Source: Heterohyrax brucei (taxonomy: Eukaryota > Chordata > Mammalia > Hyracoidea > Procaviidae). Taken from it: DNA of 64,000 nucleotides. The notes below the pieces were generated by a model. The model was not told the origin of the DNA. It saw only the letters and a list, made by a program, of their open reading frames with translations, and made no database searches. The position numbers and the translations under genes are program-made. This document shows positions 1 to 11,223 of the stretch, piece by piece; the stretch's first letter is position 1; each line of letters starts with the position of its first letter. The DNA lies in NCBI GenBank assembly GCA_028571685.1, contig CM053162.1, positions 68,994,351-69,058,350 of the forward strand, read 5' to 3'.

Positions 1-53
1 AACTGAGTAAGCTTCTAGAAAATGTGTCCTTTATTTCCTCCTAAAATATAAAA

Positions 54-1035
54 TTAATGGTTTTGATCTTCTAAGCCAAGTATTTCTTGTACCCTTGGTT
101 TGGTTTTTACAAAGTCTTTGAGTTTCTGTTTATCTGCAAATGTCTTGACATCATTTTCATATTTGAAAAGTTTTGCAGGATACATAATTCTTGGTTAGAA
201 GTTCTTCTCCTTCAAGGTTTTGAATGTGTCATTCCATTGTCTCCATGCCAGCATTGTTTCTGCCGAGAAATCTGATGAAAGCCTACAGAGGTTCCCTCTG
301 AATGTTTGCTTTACTTTGAGTCTTGCTGCCTTTCAGAGTTTCTGCTTATGTTTCATTTTGTTAGCCAGCCAAGTGCCGTCGAGTCATTTTGTTAAGCTTG
401 ATTATAGTTTGTCTTGGAGTCTCTCTTTTGGAACATATATTGAGTGGCATTCTATATAAATCTTGGACATCTACATTTTCTTGTTTCATAATTTCTGGGA
501 AGTTTTCTGTCAGCAGCTCAGCCACAATACTCTGTGTTCTCAGGTGTCACACCCTGTTCAGAACTCCAGTTAATCATAGATTGTTCCTTTTAATAGAGTC
601 CCACATGCTTCTTAATCCTTCTTCATTTTACTTGTTTCTTTTTTCTGATTTCTCTTCATAGATGCTGGAGTCAGTAGCTTTGTCTTTCAAGTCAGAAAGT
701 CTCTTTTCCATTTGTTCCATTCTGTTTTCTTGGCTTTGAACTGAATTTTCTATGATTCTATGAATTCTCTTTGATTTTGCTATTGATCTGTTGGATTTCA
801 GAGTACTGGTGTTCCATCAGATCAATCAGCTTGCTTAATTTTTCATTTTGCTCTGCTGCCTTTTGTATAAGGTCTAGCAGGGCTCTATATGTAATCCTTT
901 TATACTCACCCGCAGGTAGTTTCAGAAAGGATTCTTCATCTGAGAAGTTCTTTACATCTTTCTTTGTGGGCCTTCTGAAGCCATAGGTGAATTCTTCCTA
1001 GCGTTCCAGTCCAAAGTTTGTTGCTTTGGGGGCAT
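54..1035 (-). pseudogene. L1 ORF1 relic (RNA-binding coiled-coil protein)
   Basis: The start codon is the cat at 1033-1035 and the stop is at 54-56 on the minus strand. The span is 982 bases; removing the 31-base insertion at 353-394 leaves 951, or 317 codons, a normal L1 ORF1p size. ORF1p is the nucleic-acid chaperone that coats L1 RNA. The frame is broken by the insertion and by other changes. The counterpart in the window is 45210-46170. Confidence 0.85.
364..383 (-). mobile_element. Tail-only AfroSINE/RTE insertion (20 bases) inside L1 ORF1
   Basis: The insert gccagccaagtgccgtcgag is the reverse complement of the AfroSINE/RTE 3' tail (ctcgacggcacttggctggc). It is flanked by an 11-base direct repeat tcattttgtta at 353-363 and 384-394. 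The homologous L1 at 45836-45855 has a single copy of that sequence with no insert, so the empty site is visible within the window. Confidence 0.75.
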
Positions 1036-1906
1036 CTGGAGGTTGTTTCGTTTCTCTAGTGTTACCTTAATGGGATCTAAAGCTCAGTCTGGAAAGGAAG
1101 TTAATCACCAGACACCTCTATGTACTTCAGTGACTGGGTCAGTGGAGTCTCTGGGTTAGCAGACTCCACCTCCTGATTGGCAACGACACAGCCCCACTTG
1201 TAGAGTCACTGGGGAGTCACCAGCCAACCCTATAATGTGAGACAGTAAAGGTTGGAAGAGATCCTTCCTGGCTGCACCACAGCTATTTCTCTATTGAAAG
1301 GTAAAAGACATCTGACAGCTTCCAAAATTAGTCAGGCTTTCAGGTGTACAAGTCCCTCTTCCAGCTGGCAAAGTAAGTACATCTATATAAAAGACTGCTT
1401 TACTGCCAGAAAAGCACTCTCCTAGCCTGGGAATTAGGACCTGCTGAGTCCTCTGTATAGGAGACTCCACCTACTAGTGAATTAAGATAGCATCCTGTGC
1501 AAGATCCCCGACCCACCTCAGAAAAGACTATTCAGTAGCTGAGATTCAGAGATTCTGAGAGAGGTCAGAGGTGCCAAGTTGCAGATTCCCAGGCCAGGGT
1601 CTCAAAATGTGGCGACTCCAGTCACCAATCTCATCAGCAGTGTGTCTGAGCCTTGCTTCCAGTCAAACTTCAGCCCCTCGGGCTAAGACAGAGGGAAAAA
1701 AAAGTTAAAATGGCAATTTACCTTCAGTCCCAAGAGCTGACAGTCATCAAGGGAGGAGGTTGGCAAAAGACAAGAAGTTTCCCCCTCAGTGGTATGTAGA
1801 ACAAGTAGACAGCTCTATGCCTTGTCCTCAGGCTCACTAGGTGTCCAGAAGACTCCATTTATTTATCACTTCAGGCCTTGGTTTCCAGAGGAATTTAGGG
1901 AGACGT

Positions 1907-1938
1907 GTGTTTAGTCCGCCGTCTTGAGTCTACCCCAC
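1907..1938 (-). promoter_or_regulatory. L1 5' end with altered YY1-type site
   Basis: On the minus strand the L1 start reads actcaagacggcggacta. The sister L1 at 44171 has gtcaagatggcggacta, with the aagatgg core bound by YY1 in known L1 promoters. Here the core T is C, so the site is probably weakened. YY1 binding is inferred from human L1. Confidence 0.55.
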
Positions 1939-2474
1939 CCTTGTTTGTTTGTTTTTAATACCATTTTTATACAAGATGAGTATGTTGTTTTTATAAAGGA
2001 GAAAATAAGAAAGACAGGGTACATTTTGACAGGACTAGAATCTCCCCTACTTATAACCCTAAGATTTAATTATCAGATCAAGTCTGTCAGGCCAAATGCT
2101 CTTTTCCTTAATGAGTTCTCTTCCAAGAAATTTGTAAAGTCTACAAACAACTGAACTCCTGGGGGACCAAAATGGAGCAGGGGATTTGGTTTAGACTATA
2201 ACTTATGCCCTATCTGTAAACAGACACACACACACACACATTCCAGATGAGAATGAGGCTGAGTCAAGATCACAGTGATATTCCGCTATAAACTTCTCTC
2301 TTTGTGTATATGTCTATTAATCAGCACCATTTTTGTGTCAAAAAGAAACAAAACTAACCTAGTTTGTAAATTGGCCTTAGAAAGTGTCTGTTGGTGTTAT
2401 CTGTGTTGTGTTGTATCTGGTTGGTTTACCTGAAAAGAATATTTTTGGAGCTGTGTTCATCATTTGTACTGTTT
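1939..2474. other. Unassigned stretch with short (CA)n
   Basis: No gene or recognised repeat. A short (CA)n run lies at 2222-2241. The right end borders the left arm of the inverted repeat. Confidence 0.5.
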
Positions 2475-2894
2475 TGTAAAAGGTCAAGTAACAAACAATA
2501 TGTGGTCTTTGAAGGTTGAATAATTCACCTAGAAAACATTTCTTTCTAGAACTAACTAATTAATACTATAATTTTAAAATGATAGTATTAAAGTTTTTCA
2601 TAATTAAAAAAATTCAGAGGTAATCTAAAATTATTAGGTTACTATAGATTTTCCACCTGCACTTAAAACAATTTTCATTTTGAAAAGTACCTCTCTTTTG
2701 GAAAATCACTCTTACCATTTGGATGTAACTTACAAAAAATATAATTCCTTGTATGTCTTATGAACAGCACATAGTTGATTTTTTTTGAAAATCCAAGTGT
2801 AAGCATATCTTTTTGTTTCTTTTTTATTGTATTTTAAGTGAAAGTTGATAAGCCAAGTTAGTTTCTCATATAAAAATTTATACACACATTGGTA
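2475..2894. repeat. Left arm of a large inverted repeat
   Basis: This arm is the reverse complement of 3484-3895, at roughly 90 percent identity by eye with a few small indels. Its inner 73 bases (about 2822-2894) are the 3' end of the minus-strand L1. Its outer part of about 347 bases is flanking sequence that I do not recognise. Sharing the L1/flank junction shows that the two arms are copies of one segment and not two independent repeats. Confidence 0.9.
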
Positions 2895-4376
2895 CATGAC
2901 CCTGCATGCTTTCTCTGTAACATGACAATTGATTCCTCCTTTCTACTGTGTATTTTTTTGCATGCATTCAACCAGCTCCCATGCCTTTCTACATTCTTAT
3001 CCAGAGAGGAGCCACCCATTTAGTCTTCATTCTCCATTGCTCCAGGTGGGTTGGGACCAACTGATGCATCTTTGATGGCTGCTTGCGGGCTTCTAAGACC
3101 CCAGACTAAAGTGGCATATGGAACATTTTCTTAATAACTTTAGTTATGGTGGTTGGCCATGGTTCCCAGCTTCCCACACCTACTATGCTATCCTTTGAAG
3201 TGTTGAATTATACTCGGTAAACTTAACTTTTGGTTGAGTCCCGCTGTGCTGACTTCCCCGTACTATATGTTGTCCTTCCCTTTACCTAAGACAAGTCTTG
3301 TCTACTGTCTAGTTCGTGAATACCTCTTTGGCTTCCCTCTTTGCTCTCATAACCATCAAATAATATTTCCTACTATGTTCAAACATTTTCTTAAGTTCTT
3401 ATAATAATGGTCTTGGGAAATATTTGTTCTTTTGCAACTAATTTCGCTCAGTATAAAATTACTCCTTGTGAAATACACACACATACCAATGTGTGTATAA
3501 ATTTTTATATGAGAAACTAACTTGGCTTATAAACTTTCACTTAAAATGCAGTGAAAAAAAAACAAAAAGGTATGTTCACACTTGAATTTTAAAAAAATCA
3601 ACTATGTTCATGTGACATACAAGGAATTATATTTTTGTAAGTTACATCCAAATGATAAGAGTGATTTTCCAAAAGAGAGGTACTTTTTGAAATGAAAACT
3701 GTTTTAAGTGTAGGTGGAAAATCTCTAATGTCCTAATAATTTTAGATTATCTCTGAATTTTTTAAATTTTGAAAAACTTTAATACTATCATTTAAAAATT
3801 ATAGTATTAATTTGTTGGTGCTAGATATAAATGTTTTCAAGGTGAATTATTCAACCTTCCAAGACCACATATTGTGTGTTACTTGACCTTTTACAGATTC
3901 CTCCATGTTATGACAGATTCATCATTTTCCTTTACCTTTGTGTAGTATTGCACTGTGTAACTATATCATAATTTGTTTATCCATTCATCCACTGATGGGT
4001 ACCTAGTTTGTTTCTGTCTCTCTGCTGTTCTGTCTCTCAGTGCTGTGATGAAAATAGGTGTGCAAATGTGCACTTGAGTGACTGCTCTTATTTCTTTAGG
4101 ATATATTCTAAGTAGTGGGATTGCTCAATCATGTGGTACTTACATTTCTAGCCTTTTAACAAAGTTTCAAATTGGTTTCCAAAGTGGTTGTACCATTTTA
4201 GAGTCTGATCCACGGTGTAAATGTGTTGCAGTCTCTCTACAACCTTTCCAGCATGTATTATTTTCTGGTTCTGTGATTAAAGCCAATGTGAGATGGTATC
4301 TCATGGTTGTTTTGATTTGCATTTCTATAGTGACTAATGATCCTGAGCATTTCCTTGTGTATCTGTTAGCTACCTC
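2822..4376 (-). mobile_element. L1 LINE 3' end (3'UTR plus ORF2 C-terminus), interrupted
   Basis: On the minus strand this is L1 3' sequence. The 3'UTR occupies about 2822-3470, and the end of ORF2 about 3896-4376, where the plus strand shows the familiar antisense text 'gagatggtatctcatggttg' and 'tttgatttgcatttctatag'. The related 3'UTR at 16235-16912 confirms the 3' end. The element is split by the right inverted-repeat arm near 3471-3895. No intact frame remains. Confidence 0.85.
3484..3895. repeat. Right arm of the inverted repeat, inserted within L1
   Basis: This is an inverted copy of 2475-2894, separated from it by a 589-base spacer of L1 3'UTR. It sits between L1 text ending near 3470 and L1 text resuming at 3896 (ttcctccatgttatg). 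I see no poly-A at its outer end and no clear target duplication. Confidence 0.88.
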
Positions 4377-4487
4377 AGGACAGAGTAGAGCTGCCACTTA
4401 GGATTTCCTAGGAGTGGCTCGTGGTTTCAAATTGCCTACCTTTTGGTTAGCACTCATATCTTTTAACCACTGTGCTGCCAAGGCTCT
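4373..4487 (-). mobile_element. AfroSINE, partial
   Basis: Minus-strand SINE body (ggacagagtagagctgcc ... ccttttggttagca ... ttaaccactgtgctgcca). The 3' tail is missing. It abuts the broken end of the L1 at 4376. Confidence 0.8.
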
Positions 4488-4537
4488 ACTTTCTGCATCT
4501 AGTTTTGTTTATTCTGTTCATGTTGACTTTTAAAATA

Positions 4538-4758
4538 GGATTAGCAGATTTTTTGCTATAAAGGGTCAAATGATAAGTAAATATTTTTTGTTCTGTCAAC
4601 CAGAAAAGTCTCTGTCACAACTACTCACCTGTGACATTGCAGAGTGAAAGCAGCCATGGATGACACATAAACGAATGTGACTATGTTCTAATAAAACTTT
4701 ATTTATAACACCTTATATAGCCAGGTTTGATCCACCAGCCATAGTTTGCCACACTCTG
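4538..4758 (+). mobile_element. MER20-like hAT-Charlie DNA transposon relic
   Basis: The order of blocks matches the short non-autonomous hAT element that I recall as MER20: ggattagcagattttttg, aaagggtcaaat, gtctctgtcacaactactca, gaaagcagccat, aataaaactttattta and, at the far end, catagtttgccacactctg. The ends are imperfect inverted repeats. The length of about 220 bases fits a full-length copy. The family name is from memory. Confidence 0.7.
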
Positions 4759-6295
4759 CTTTAAAATGTGTTTTCATTCCCTCCTTTCCACTTTTTGACA
4801 TGATTTTCACTGGAAGAAAATACCAAATGTTGAGATTTCCAAAACTATTGTGTCTGTTCCTTTGACTTTAAAATTGAGTAATAACCCATTAATGGTGGTT
4901 TTACTGTCTTTTCATACTTTGGAGACAACTTGGAATGTATCAGTAAGAAAGACTCTTAATAATGCCTAAAACATTCTACTGAACTGTTATTACAATGTGT
5001 CTTGCTACATTTCCATCAAAATCAATATTTCCCAAAGAGGTTTCTGAGGAGCACTAATCCTTTAAGATCTTCTTTAAAAATAGCTTGCGACATAAACTTT
5101 TGGAAATGGTACGTACTTCATCTTCCTCATGGGAGACTATAAAGAATATTAAAAATACTGTGAATTTTCATATTAAAACATGCCCAGCTTTTTCTAAATA
5201 TATTCCATTTTAAATTTCTCCTTCACCCATTGGCATTCTTTTTTCTTTAAAATTAAACTTATTAACATTTTATGATTCCTTGGGACCTGTTTCAGGAATT
5301 TCTGATATACACCACTGTTTTTAGGTTTGGCGAAACAACTGTAATTTGCATTGAAATCGGTTTGGAGATGACCTAAAATGGAAGAAACTGTCTTCTGGGC
5401 CAATTACCTCTTCCTAACTTCTCCCGTAAAAGAAAGGAGAGTCAGGCTTTAGTAAATCTATATCACGGACCAACAGCAATTAGGTGGCAGGACGCCACAG
5501 CTAGGGCTTGGGACATGCGGTGGCTGTGCTAGCATTAATAACTAAAAATGTCTAAAGAAACAAAGTCTAAAAATAGAGAACATAATTACAATACTTTTTT
5601 GGCAAGCACAGAGTATAAAATGAGCTCATAATTTTGTACCTGAAAGGGCCATGATAAGAACAAGAAATTCAACTCAAGGAACAACTTCTCTGGCCAGGGA
5701 GGCCAGCAGGAGAGTGGAATGTGGGGTCATGTTGATGGTTAGGGGATGGAGTTATGGGTCTAGATGGTGAGTATACTGCTTTAACGTTCAAATGCAGACC
5801 TCTTTAGGGTATAAAGTTAGTTTACACTTTGCATTAGGGACTGCTCATTTATTTGTTTTATTTCTGAAATTGTTGGTTAGAAATGAACCAACAAGCAAAC
5901 ATGATACAGCAGTGGTATGGTTAGTTGTAAGTACTGATTATTACAGCTACAAGTTGTATTTGAACATGTTTTCAATTATTGAATGTACAATATTACATAA
6001 TTGTTTATGTTCTATTAGCTAGAACAAAGACCAAAGGAGAGATATTGGCTCTCTCTTCTCTCTCTATCTTTTTTTTTCTTTTTACAAGATTAGTAGGAAT
6101 AGTCAATATTTAGAAAGAGTCTACAAGGTTTGAAAGGGTCATGTATCTGGGAAAATACTCTACACATCACGACAATTGCACAGCAAGTGTTTTAAACTGC
6201 AGGGCGTTGAAAGCTGAATGTCTAGGTAGCCCTTTTCTGTCTGTTACAATCCTCAGAGTACACCACAGATTAAAACCATGCTGTGTAATCTACAG
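4759..6295. other. Unassigned AT-rich stretch
   Basis: No exon, RNA gene or recognised repeat. A pyrimidine-rich run (tctctctcttctctctc then T-rich) lies at about 6046-6083. Confidence 0.5.
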
Positions 6296-6458
6296 GATGC
6301 CCTAGTGCAATAGTGGTTAAGAGTTATGGCTGCTAACCAAAAAGTTGACTGTTCAAATCTACCAAGTGCTCCTTGGAAGCTCTGCGGGACAGTTCTGCTT
6401 TGTCCTACAGGACTGATATGAGCCAGAACTGACTTGGTAGCATTTTTTTTTTGTTTTT
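6296..6458 (+). mobile_element. AfroSINE, near full-length, short type
   Basis: Head gccctagtgcaatagtggtt, B-box-like region gactgttcaaatc, body ctccttggaagctctg, diverged 3' end and a T-rich tail. Confidence 0.88.
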
Positions 6459-6917
6459 ACTGTAGTAATCTAGATGGAGCAGTTAAAGAAGGCAAAGATT
6501 CTTCTCCAGAATAGGGGGAAAATGGATAGACAAGATTTCTACTTCCACATGATCAACACTTTGCCAGTGACAAAGCTGTTATATAATCTCTGAATGGCCA
6601 CTGTAGACAGAACTGGGTTGAGTAGGTGACTGCTACTAATAGATAGACTGACGCTAAACAAAATATTTAACTTTGTCATTTCTAAATAGTGTTTGTCAGA
6701 TGATCAAGGAAGATTTTAATTTTTCTGCCACTCGAGACTGGATGGCCGCTTGACAGCAATGCAGCAGTAGCTTGGATGATGGTGGCCTCCTCCTGGCCGA
6801 CATCAGCCTCACCTCCACTCGTTAGTTCTCTTAACTAGGCGTTATTGTGGTCAAAATGACAACAAGGCCAATATCCTCTACTGATTTCACCTTCTATTGC
6901 AGGGAAAATTACAGTCA

Positions 6918-7135
6918 CGGACAGTGGTTAGGAGCAGGGACTGTGCAGCCAGGATAGGATCCCAGTACTCCTACTAACAGCTGTCTGACATCTGGGCAAG
7001 TCCCTCCTCTGCTTTGGGTTCCTGTGTATGGAATGCTGGGGATAACTCTGCCAGTTTTCCTAAGGGTAAGAAGAGATGACACAAAAAAGCACTTAAACCA
7101 GTGCCAGAAATATTATTATTACTGTTACTTTAATG
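6918..7135 (+). mobile_element. MIR SINE
   Basis: The tRNA-like start agtggttaggagcaggga, the core agctgtctgacatctgggca and the 3' part tgctggggataactctg follow the mammalian-wide MIR order on the plus strand. It is old and diverged. Confidence 0.75.
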
Positions 7136-7499
7136 ATAATCAGTTCTAGCAATGTATGAATGTGTGTTTGTATGTGTGTGCATGTGTGTATCCTCCCTCC
7201 CACAACCACTGTAATTAGAAGTTGTCTTGCAAAACAATACTTGTCAACTGTGTCTGCTTACTTTTGACAGTTAGCCACCAAGAGATGTTAGTGTTGGTTT
7301 AGTCCTAGAAAAAAAGCATTTCAAATTTTCTGAGATTATTACTCTTCTTTATCATAACTATATCTGAAGTTTAAATGTATCACCATTCGTAAGTGAGGAT
7401 GAGTGGAAATTTTATACAAGTGTATATCCATGTGTGTTTAGGCACTGAGGTTAATTTTGCTTCAACACAAAGCATCTGGGAAAATGTAAAATAGCATAC

Positions 7500-7960
7500 A
7501 GATTATAATTTTTGAAATTTTGAGAGAATTTTCCTGTAGAACTCTTTTGGCCTGGAAATTGTTTTTAATGGCACAATTCTGTGGATAAAATGACATTTTC
7601 TCCATTTAAAATAAGAACAGTTCTGTTTAAGCTTTTTAATAATACTTGAGTGAATTTAACTACATTCCGCTTTCCTAGGAAATTATCAACTTCATCTATC
7701 AAAGAAGTAACTTACAGTTTTTATTTTAGATCTCCTACTTTTCAGTGGTTACTTTTTCCATGTAATTTCTTATTTTATAGATTCATGCTTTTTATTTTAC
7801 AGTTGTGCTCATAGTTTATTTTTTTTAGAATTTTGTGAATAACATTAATTCTACTCATTGTTTTCTTCCATGTATTATTATATGTTACAGTTATTATTTC
7901 AATGTCTATTCTTTGGTGTAAGTTATTTATTTCTAATATTTAAATTGAAAATTGTGCTTT
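7500..7960 (-). mobile_element. Possible ancient L1M ORF2 fragment
   Basis: The plus strand reads like antisense old L1 ORF2 (ggcctggaaattgttttta, cttgagtgaatttaact, cctaggaaattatcaac). Divergence is high and the ends are uncertain. Confidence 0.4.
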
Positions 7961-8142
7961 ATTTCAATTTATTGATGCGATGATTTACTGCTATGTATTC
8001 TCCTTAGTCACTGCTGTAATTCTATCCAGTCATCTCTGATACGCAGTGGCTCTTCATCAGTACTTTTAGAAATCCTGTCATTGTTCCTCGCATTTCTCTC
8101 CACAAGAGATGTTGGTTGTGACTGATGTTATTACTGTTTCTG

Positions 8143-9079
8143 CTGTTAGTTGTCATTGTGTTGGATGGTTCTCACTCATGGCGACCTTGTCCATGACACA
8201 ATGAAATGCCTTCCGGTCCAGTGCCATTTCCCTAATCCTTGGTGTGTTTGAGTCCAGTATTGTGGCTAGTGTGCCAGTTCATCTCAGGGACAGTTTATCT
8301 CATTTCCCCTGACCGTTGGCTTGACCACCCGTCGTGTCCTTTTCTAGTCATTGGTCTTTCCTGAAACGTCTGAAGGAAGACAACTGAAGTCTCCTCATTC
8401 TCATTTCTAAGGACCATTCAGGTTATACTTTTTCTAGGACTAGTTTGTCCACTTGTCTAGTAGTCCATGGTGAATTTAATATTCTTTGACATTATAAATC
8501 AAATGCATCCACTCTTTATCTGTCTTCCATGTTTGTTGTTCAGTTTTTTCATGTATCTAAGGCAAATGAAAAGACCGTGGCTTGAGCGAAGCAGACTTTA
8601 GCCATCAAAGTGATCTCTTTGTTTTTCAAAGGTTCAAGTAGGCTTTTGCAACAGAAGTCATTGACGTTTTTTTCTCTGTTTATCATGGTGTTATTGGTTC
8701 AACTGTGAGGGTAATGGTTTCTCCATATTCTAGCATAATTCTTACTGAAGACTGTAGTTTTTTATCTTTATCAGTAAGTGCTTCAAGTTGCCTTCATTTC
8801 AGGTAACAAGATTGTTACACCTACATAGCATAGCATATCTCATTAGTGAATCTTCCCTTAATTGTGAACTTGTGTTCTTCTTCATGTAGGCCAGTTTCGC
8901 AGATTGTGTGTTCTGCATACACACTGAAGAAGCAAGGGTAAAAGGATCTAGCTGCACAACATGCTGTTTCTAATTCGTAACCACTCAGTCCCTTGGTCTA
9001 TTTGGACAGCTTTCACATGAGCACAATTAAACATTCTAGAAGGTCCATTCGTCGCAAGGTTATCCATAATTTATGTAGG
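8143..9079 (-). mobile_element. RTE (BovB-type) LINE, 3' part
   Basis: This is the minus-strand 3' end of an RTE LINE. The plus strand begins with the antisense tail (gatggttctcactcatggcg) and runs leftward-coding through the C-terminal region to antisense RT sequence (catgagcacaattaaacat, gttatccataattta). It matches the plus-strand RTE relics at 19833 and 29770 in reverse. It is 5'-truncated, with no intact frame. Confidence 0.82.
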
Positions 9080-10291
9080 ATTTTATTAAATGTATTGTAC
9101 TCTTTTTATTACAATTAGTTACTGTTTTGTTGTTCCTAAATTGTGGAACTCACTGAATTTTATGTTTGACCAACTGTGGCCAATTCTTATGCCTATTCCC
9201 TTTTTGCTCGAGAAGATGGTACATTCTCTGGTAGTTAGATTGCAATTGTCCTTAACTTTGTCAAAGATAGGGAGCCCCTAATCAAGACAAAAAAGGATTC
9301 CCATTGTCAGCAGTATCATGAAACTTTTTCTAACCTCAGGTAGCAAACATCATAAAGGAAATAAGATGGGTGAAGATGAAGAAAGAGAGAGGTAACACAC
9401 AAGCATGCCCACTCACACACACACGTTAACACACTTGTTGAGAGAGAACTAGCTATGGAAAGAAAAACATATCTTTATATTTTTCCATTTGAACTTGTCC
9501 ATCTCTTTATATTTAGACTCTCTGAATCTGTTCATTTTAGGTGTTCTGTTTTATGTAATGTAGAGATGAATAACACCTCACAAACCACAGGAAAATAATT
9601 TTAATTAGTAAATTAATTTCTTACATTTATGACTAATAAGTTTTCTCTAAGATCTTCATATTATTTTTATATAATGTTTACCACAGTCATTATGCACTAT
9701 CCGATTCCTTCACTGAGTTTTTGCCCTTCTTTCTTTCTTTTTTTTTTTTTTGTGTGTTTCTTTTGATATTTGAAAAGGTCTGTACTGTGTTTCCAATAAT
9801 TGCCTTTATGCTAATGTATTTTTCATTACTTAGGTTCCCCCACTTTTTTCTTTCCCTGGTCCTAAGAGCCTAGCATTTTTCAGTCCCTTGTTCTAACACT
9901 TCATCTGCTTAAAGGATATGGTTTATGTCCCACATACAACCTTTGCAACCATGAGTTTATTCTTTTTTCTTCTCCTCTAATTTATTAGTTGTGTGTTTCA
10001 CACTTTTTTCAGAATATCACATCCACACATGGTTCTATTTTGCTCTTAATTTTCTTTTAGTCCTAGTTCTGCTATTAAATTTCCTTCAATGCTCGTATTA
10101 GTCCTTTTACCAAAGTTTCCCCAGTCATGTCTTTGATGGATTAATCTCATCAGCATGCAGGTTCTTCTGAAGGAGCTTTGGGACATATTCCCTGCATTCA
10201 TGCATGTCTAAAATTATTTTTCAAAAGTCTTGAATTCTGATAGAAAGCATAGCTAGAAAAAACAAAATTCTCAGCTAACATTCTATAAAAC
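9080..10291. other. Unassigned AT-rich stretch
   Basis: No gene seen. A T-rich run (ttctttctttttttttttt) lies near 9730. Parts resemble old antisense LINE text but too weakly to call. Confidence 0.45.
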
Positions 10292-10390
10292 ATAAAACCC
10301 AGTGCCATCGAGTCAGATCCGACTCATGGAGACTCTAGAGGCCAGAGTAGCACTGCCTCTGCCGAGTATCCAAGGAAAGCCTGGTAGATT
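10292..10390 (-). mobile_element. AfroSINE, 5'-truncated
   Basis: Minus-strand tail and body only (aaaacccagtgccatcgag, tcagatccgactcatgg, gccagagtagcactgcc). The tRNA-like head is absent. Confidence 0.82.
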
Positions 10391-10606
10391 ACTTTAAGTT
10401 TCTCAAAAATGGTGCTCTACCACTACTTCATACGTGGTCATTGATAAATACAATATAAACTTGATTGTCTTTCATTTGTAAGGGAAATGATCTTTTGATG
10501 TGCAAGTCCAGAAGATAGTTTTTGGTCTTCAGAGTTTAGTAATTTTATCTCTTGAGGTTGACCATTCTGGGTAAATCTTTCAGGCACAAAGTGTTCTCTT
10601 TCAATA

Positions 10607-10783
10607 TATTTAAATAATAATAATAAATCCAACCCTGTTACCGTGGAGTCGATCTCAACTCATAGCGATCCTATAGGACAGAATAGAACTGCCCCAAATT
10701 GTTTCCAAGGAGCCGCCGGGAGACTCAAACATCCAGCCTTTTAGCTAGCAGCCGAACACTTAACCATTACAACGGAAAGGTTC
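10607..10783 (-). mobile_element. AfroSINE, full-length, with target-site duplication
   Basis: Complete short-type SINE on the minus strand with an A-rich (T-rich in SINE sense) tail of (ATA)n type. The direct repeat ctctttcaata flanks it at 10596-10606 and 10784-10794. Confidence 0.9.
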
Positions 10784-11180
10784 CTCTTTCAATAGGTTTG
10801 AGATATTTTTCCCTCAAAAAATTATCTTAAATTAGAACTTTAACTATTATGTTCCACTATTTTTTTTTCTCTTCCAGGTGTTTGCATAGCATGTTTGTTG
10901 GGTTTTCTTTACTTCTATATCTTTCATGATTTCTTAAATCCTTTTGTTCTCACTTTCTTGACAATTTTCAATATTCTCTTTAATATGCCTATTTATATCT
11001 TCAGTCAAATTTAAATCCTTCCTTAACCATCTTATAATTTACTTTCATTTCTGAAAATATTTCGTTGTTTTATGTTTGTCCTTGAGTCAGTTCATCTCTT
11101 AAATCTCTTTTCAGTTGTTTTTACCTATTTATTTAATCAGTGTTCTAAGTTTGAATATTTCCTTTAAATAGAGATATGTC

Positions 11181-11223
11181 CCTAGGGTTGCCATGAGTCG
11201 GCTCTGACTCGACGGCACCTGGC
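11181..11223 (+). mobile_element. Tail-only AfroSINE/RTE insertion (43 bases)
   Basis: Only the shared 3' tail is present (cctagggttgccatgagtcg, then gctctgactcgacggcacc, then tggc). The direct repeat tatgtc borders it at 11175-11180 and 11224-11229. Confidence 0.7.

Larger units (their letters stand above)
1..1938 (-). mobile_element. L1 LINE, 5' half (5'UTR plus ORF1), runs off left edge
   Basis: Read on the minus strand this is an L1: the 5' end near 1938, a 5'UTR at 1036-1938, ORF1 down to a stop at 54-56, then inter-ORF sequence to the window edge. It aligns over its whole length with the plus-strand L1 at 44162-49512, in the same order. The extreme 5' end carries a tcaagacggcgg motif at the place where L1 promoters usually hold the YY1 site. 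ORF2 would lie left of the window. No long open frame survives, so it is a dead copy. Confidence 0.92.

Noticed and set aside
2475-3895. Inverted repeat as ordinary L1 twin priming
   Set aside because: The arms include about 347 bases of non-L1 flank, which twin priming does not invert.
2475-3895. Inverted repeat as a foldback DNA transposon
   Set aside because: The arms contain an L1 3' end and no transposase or terminal motif; no flanking target duplication was found.
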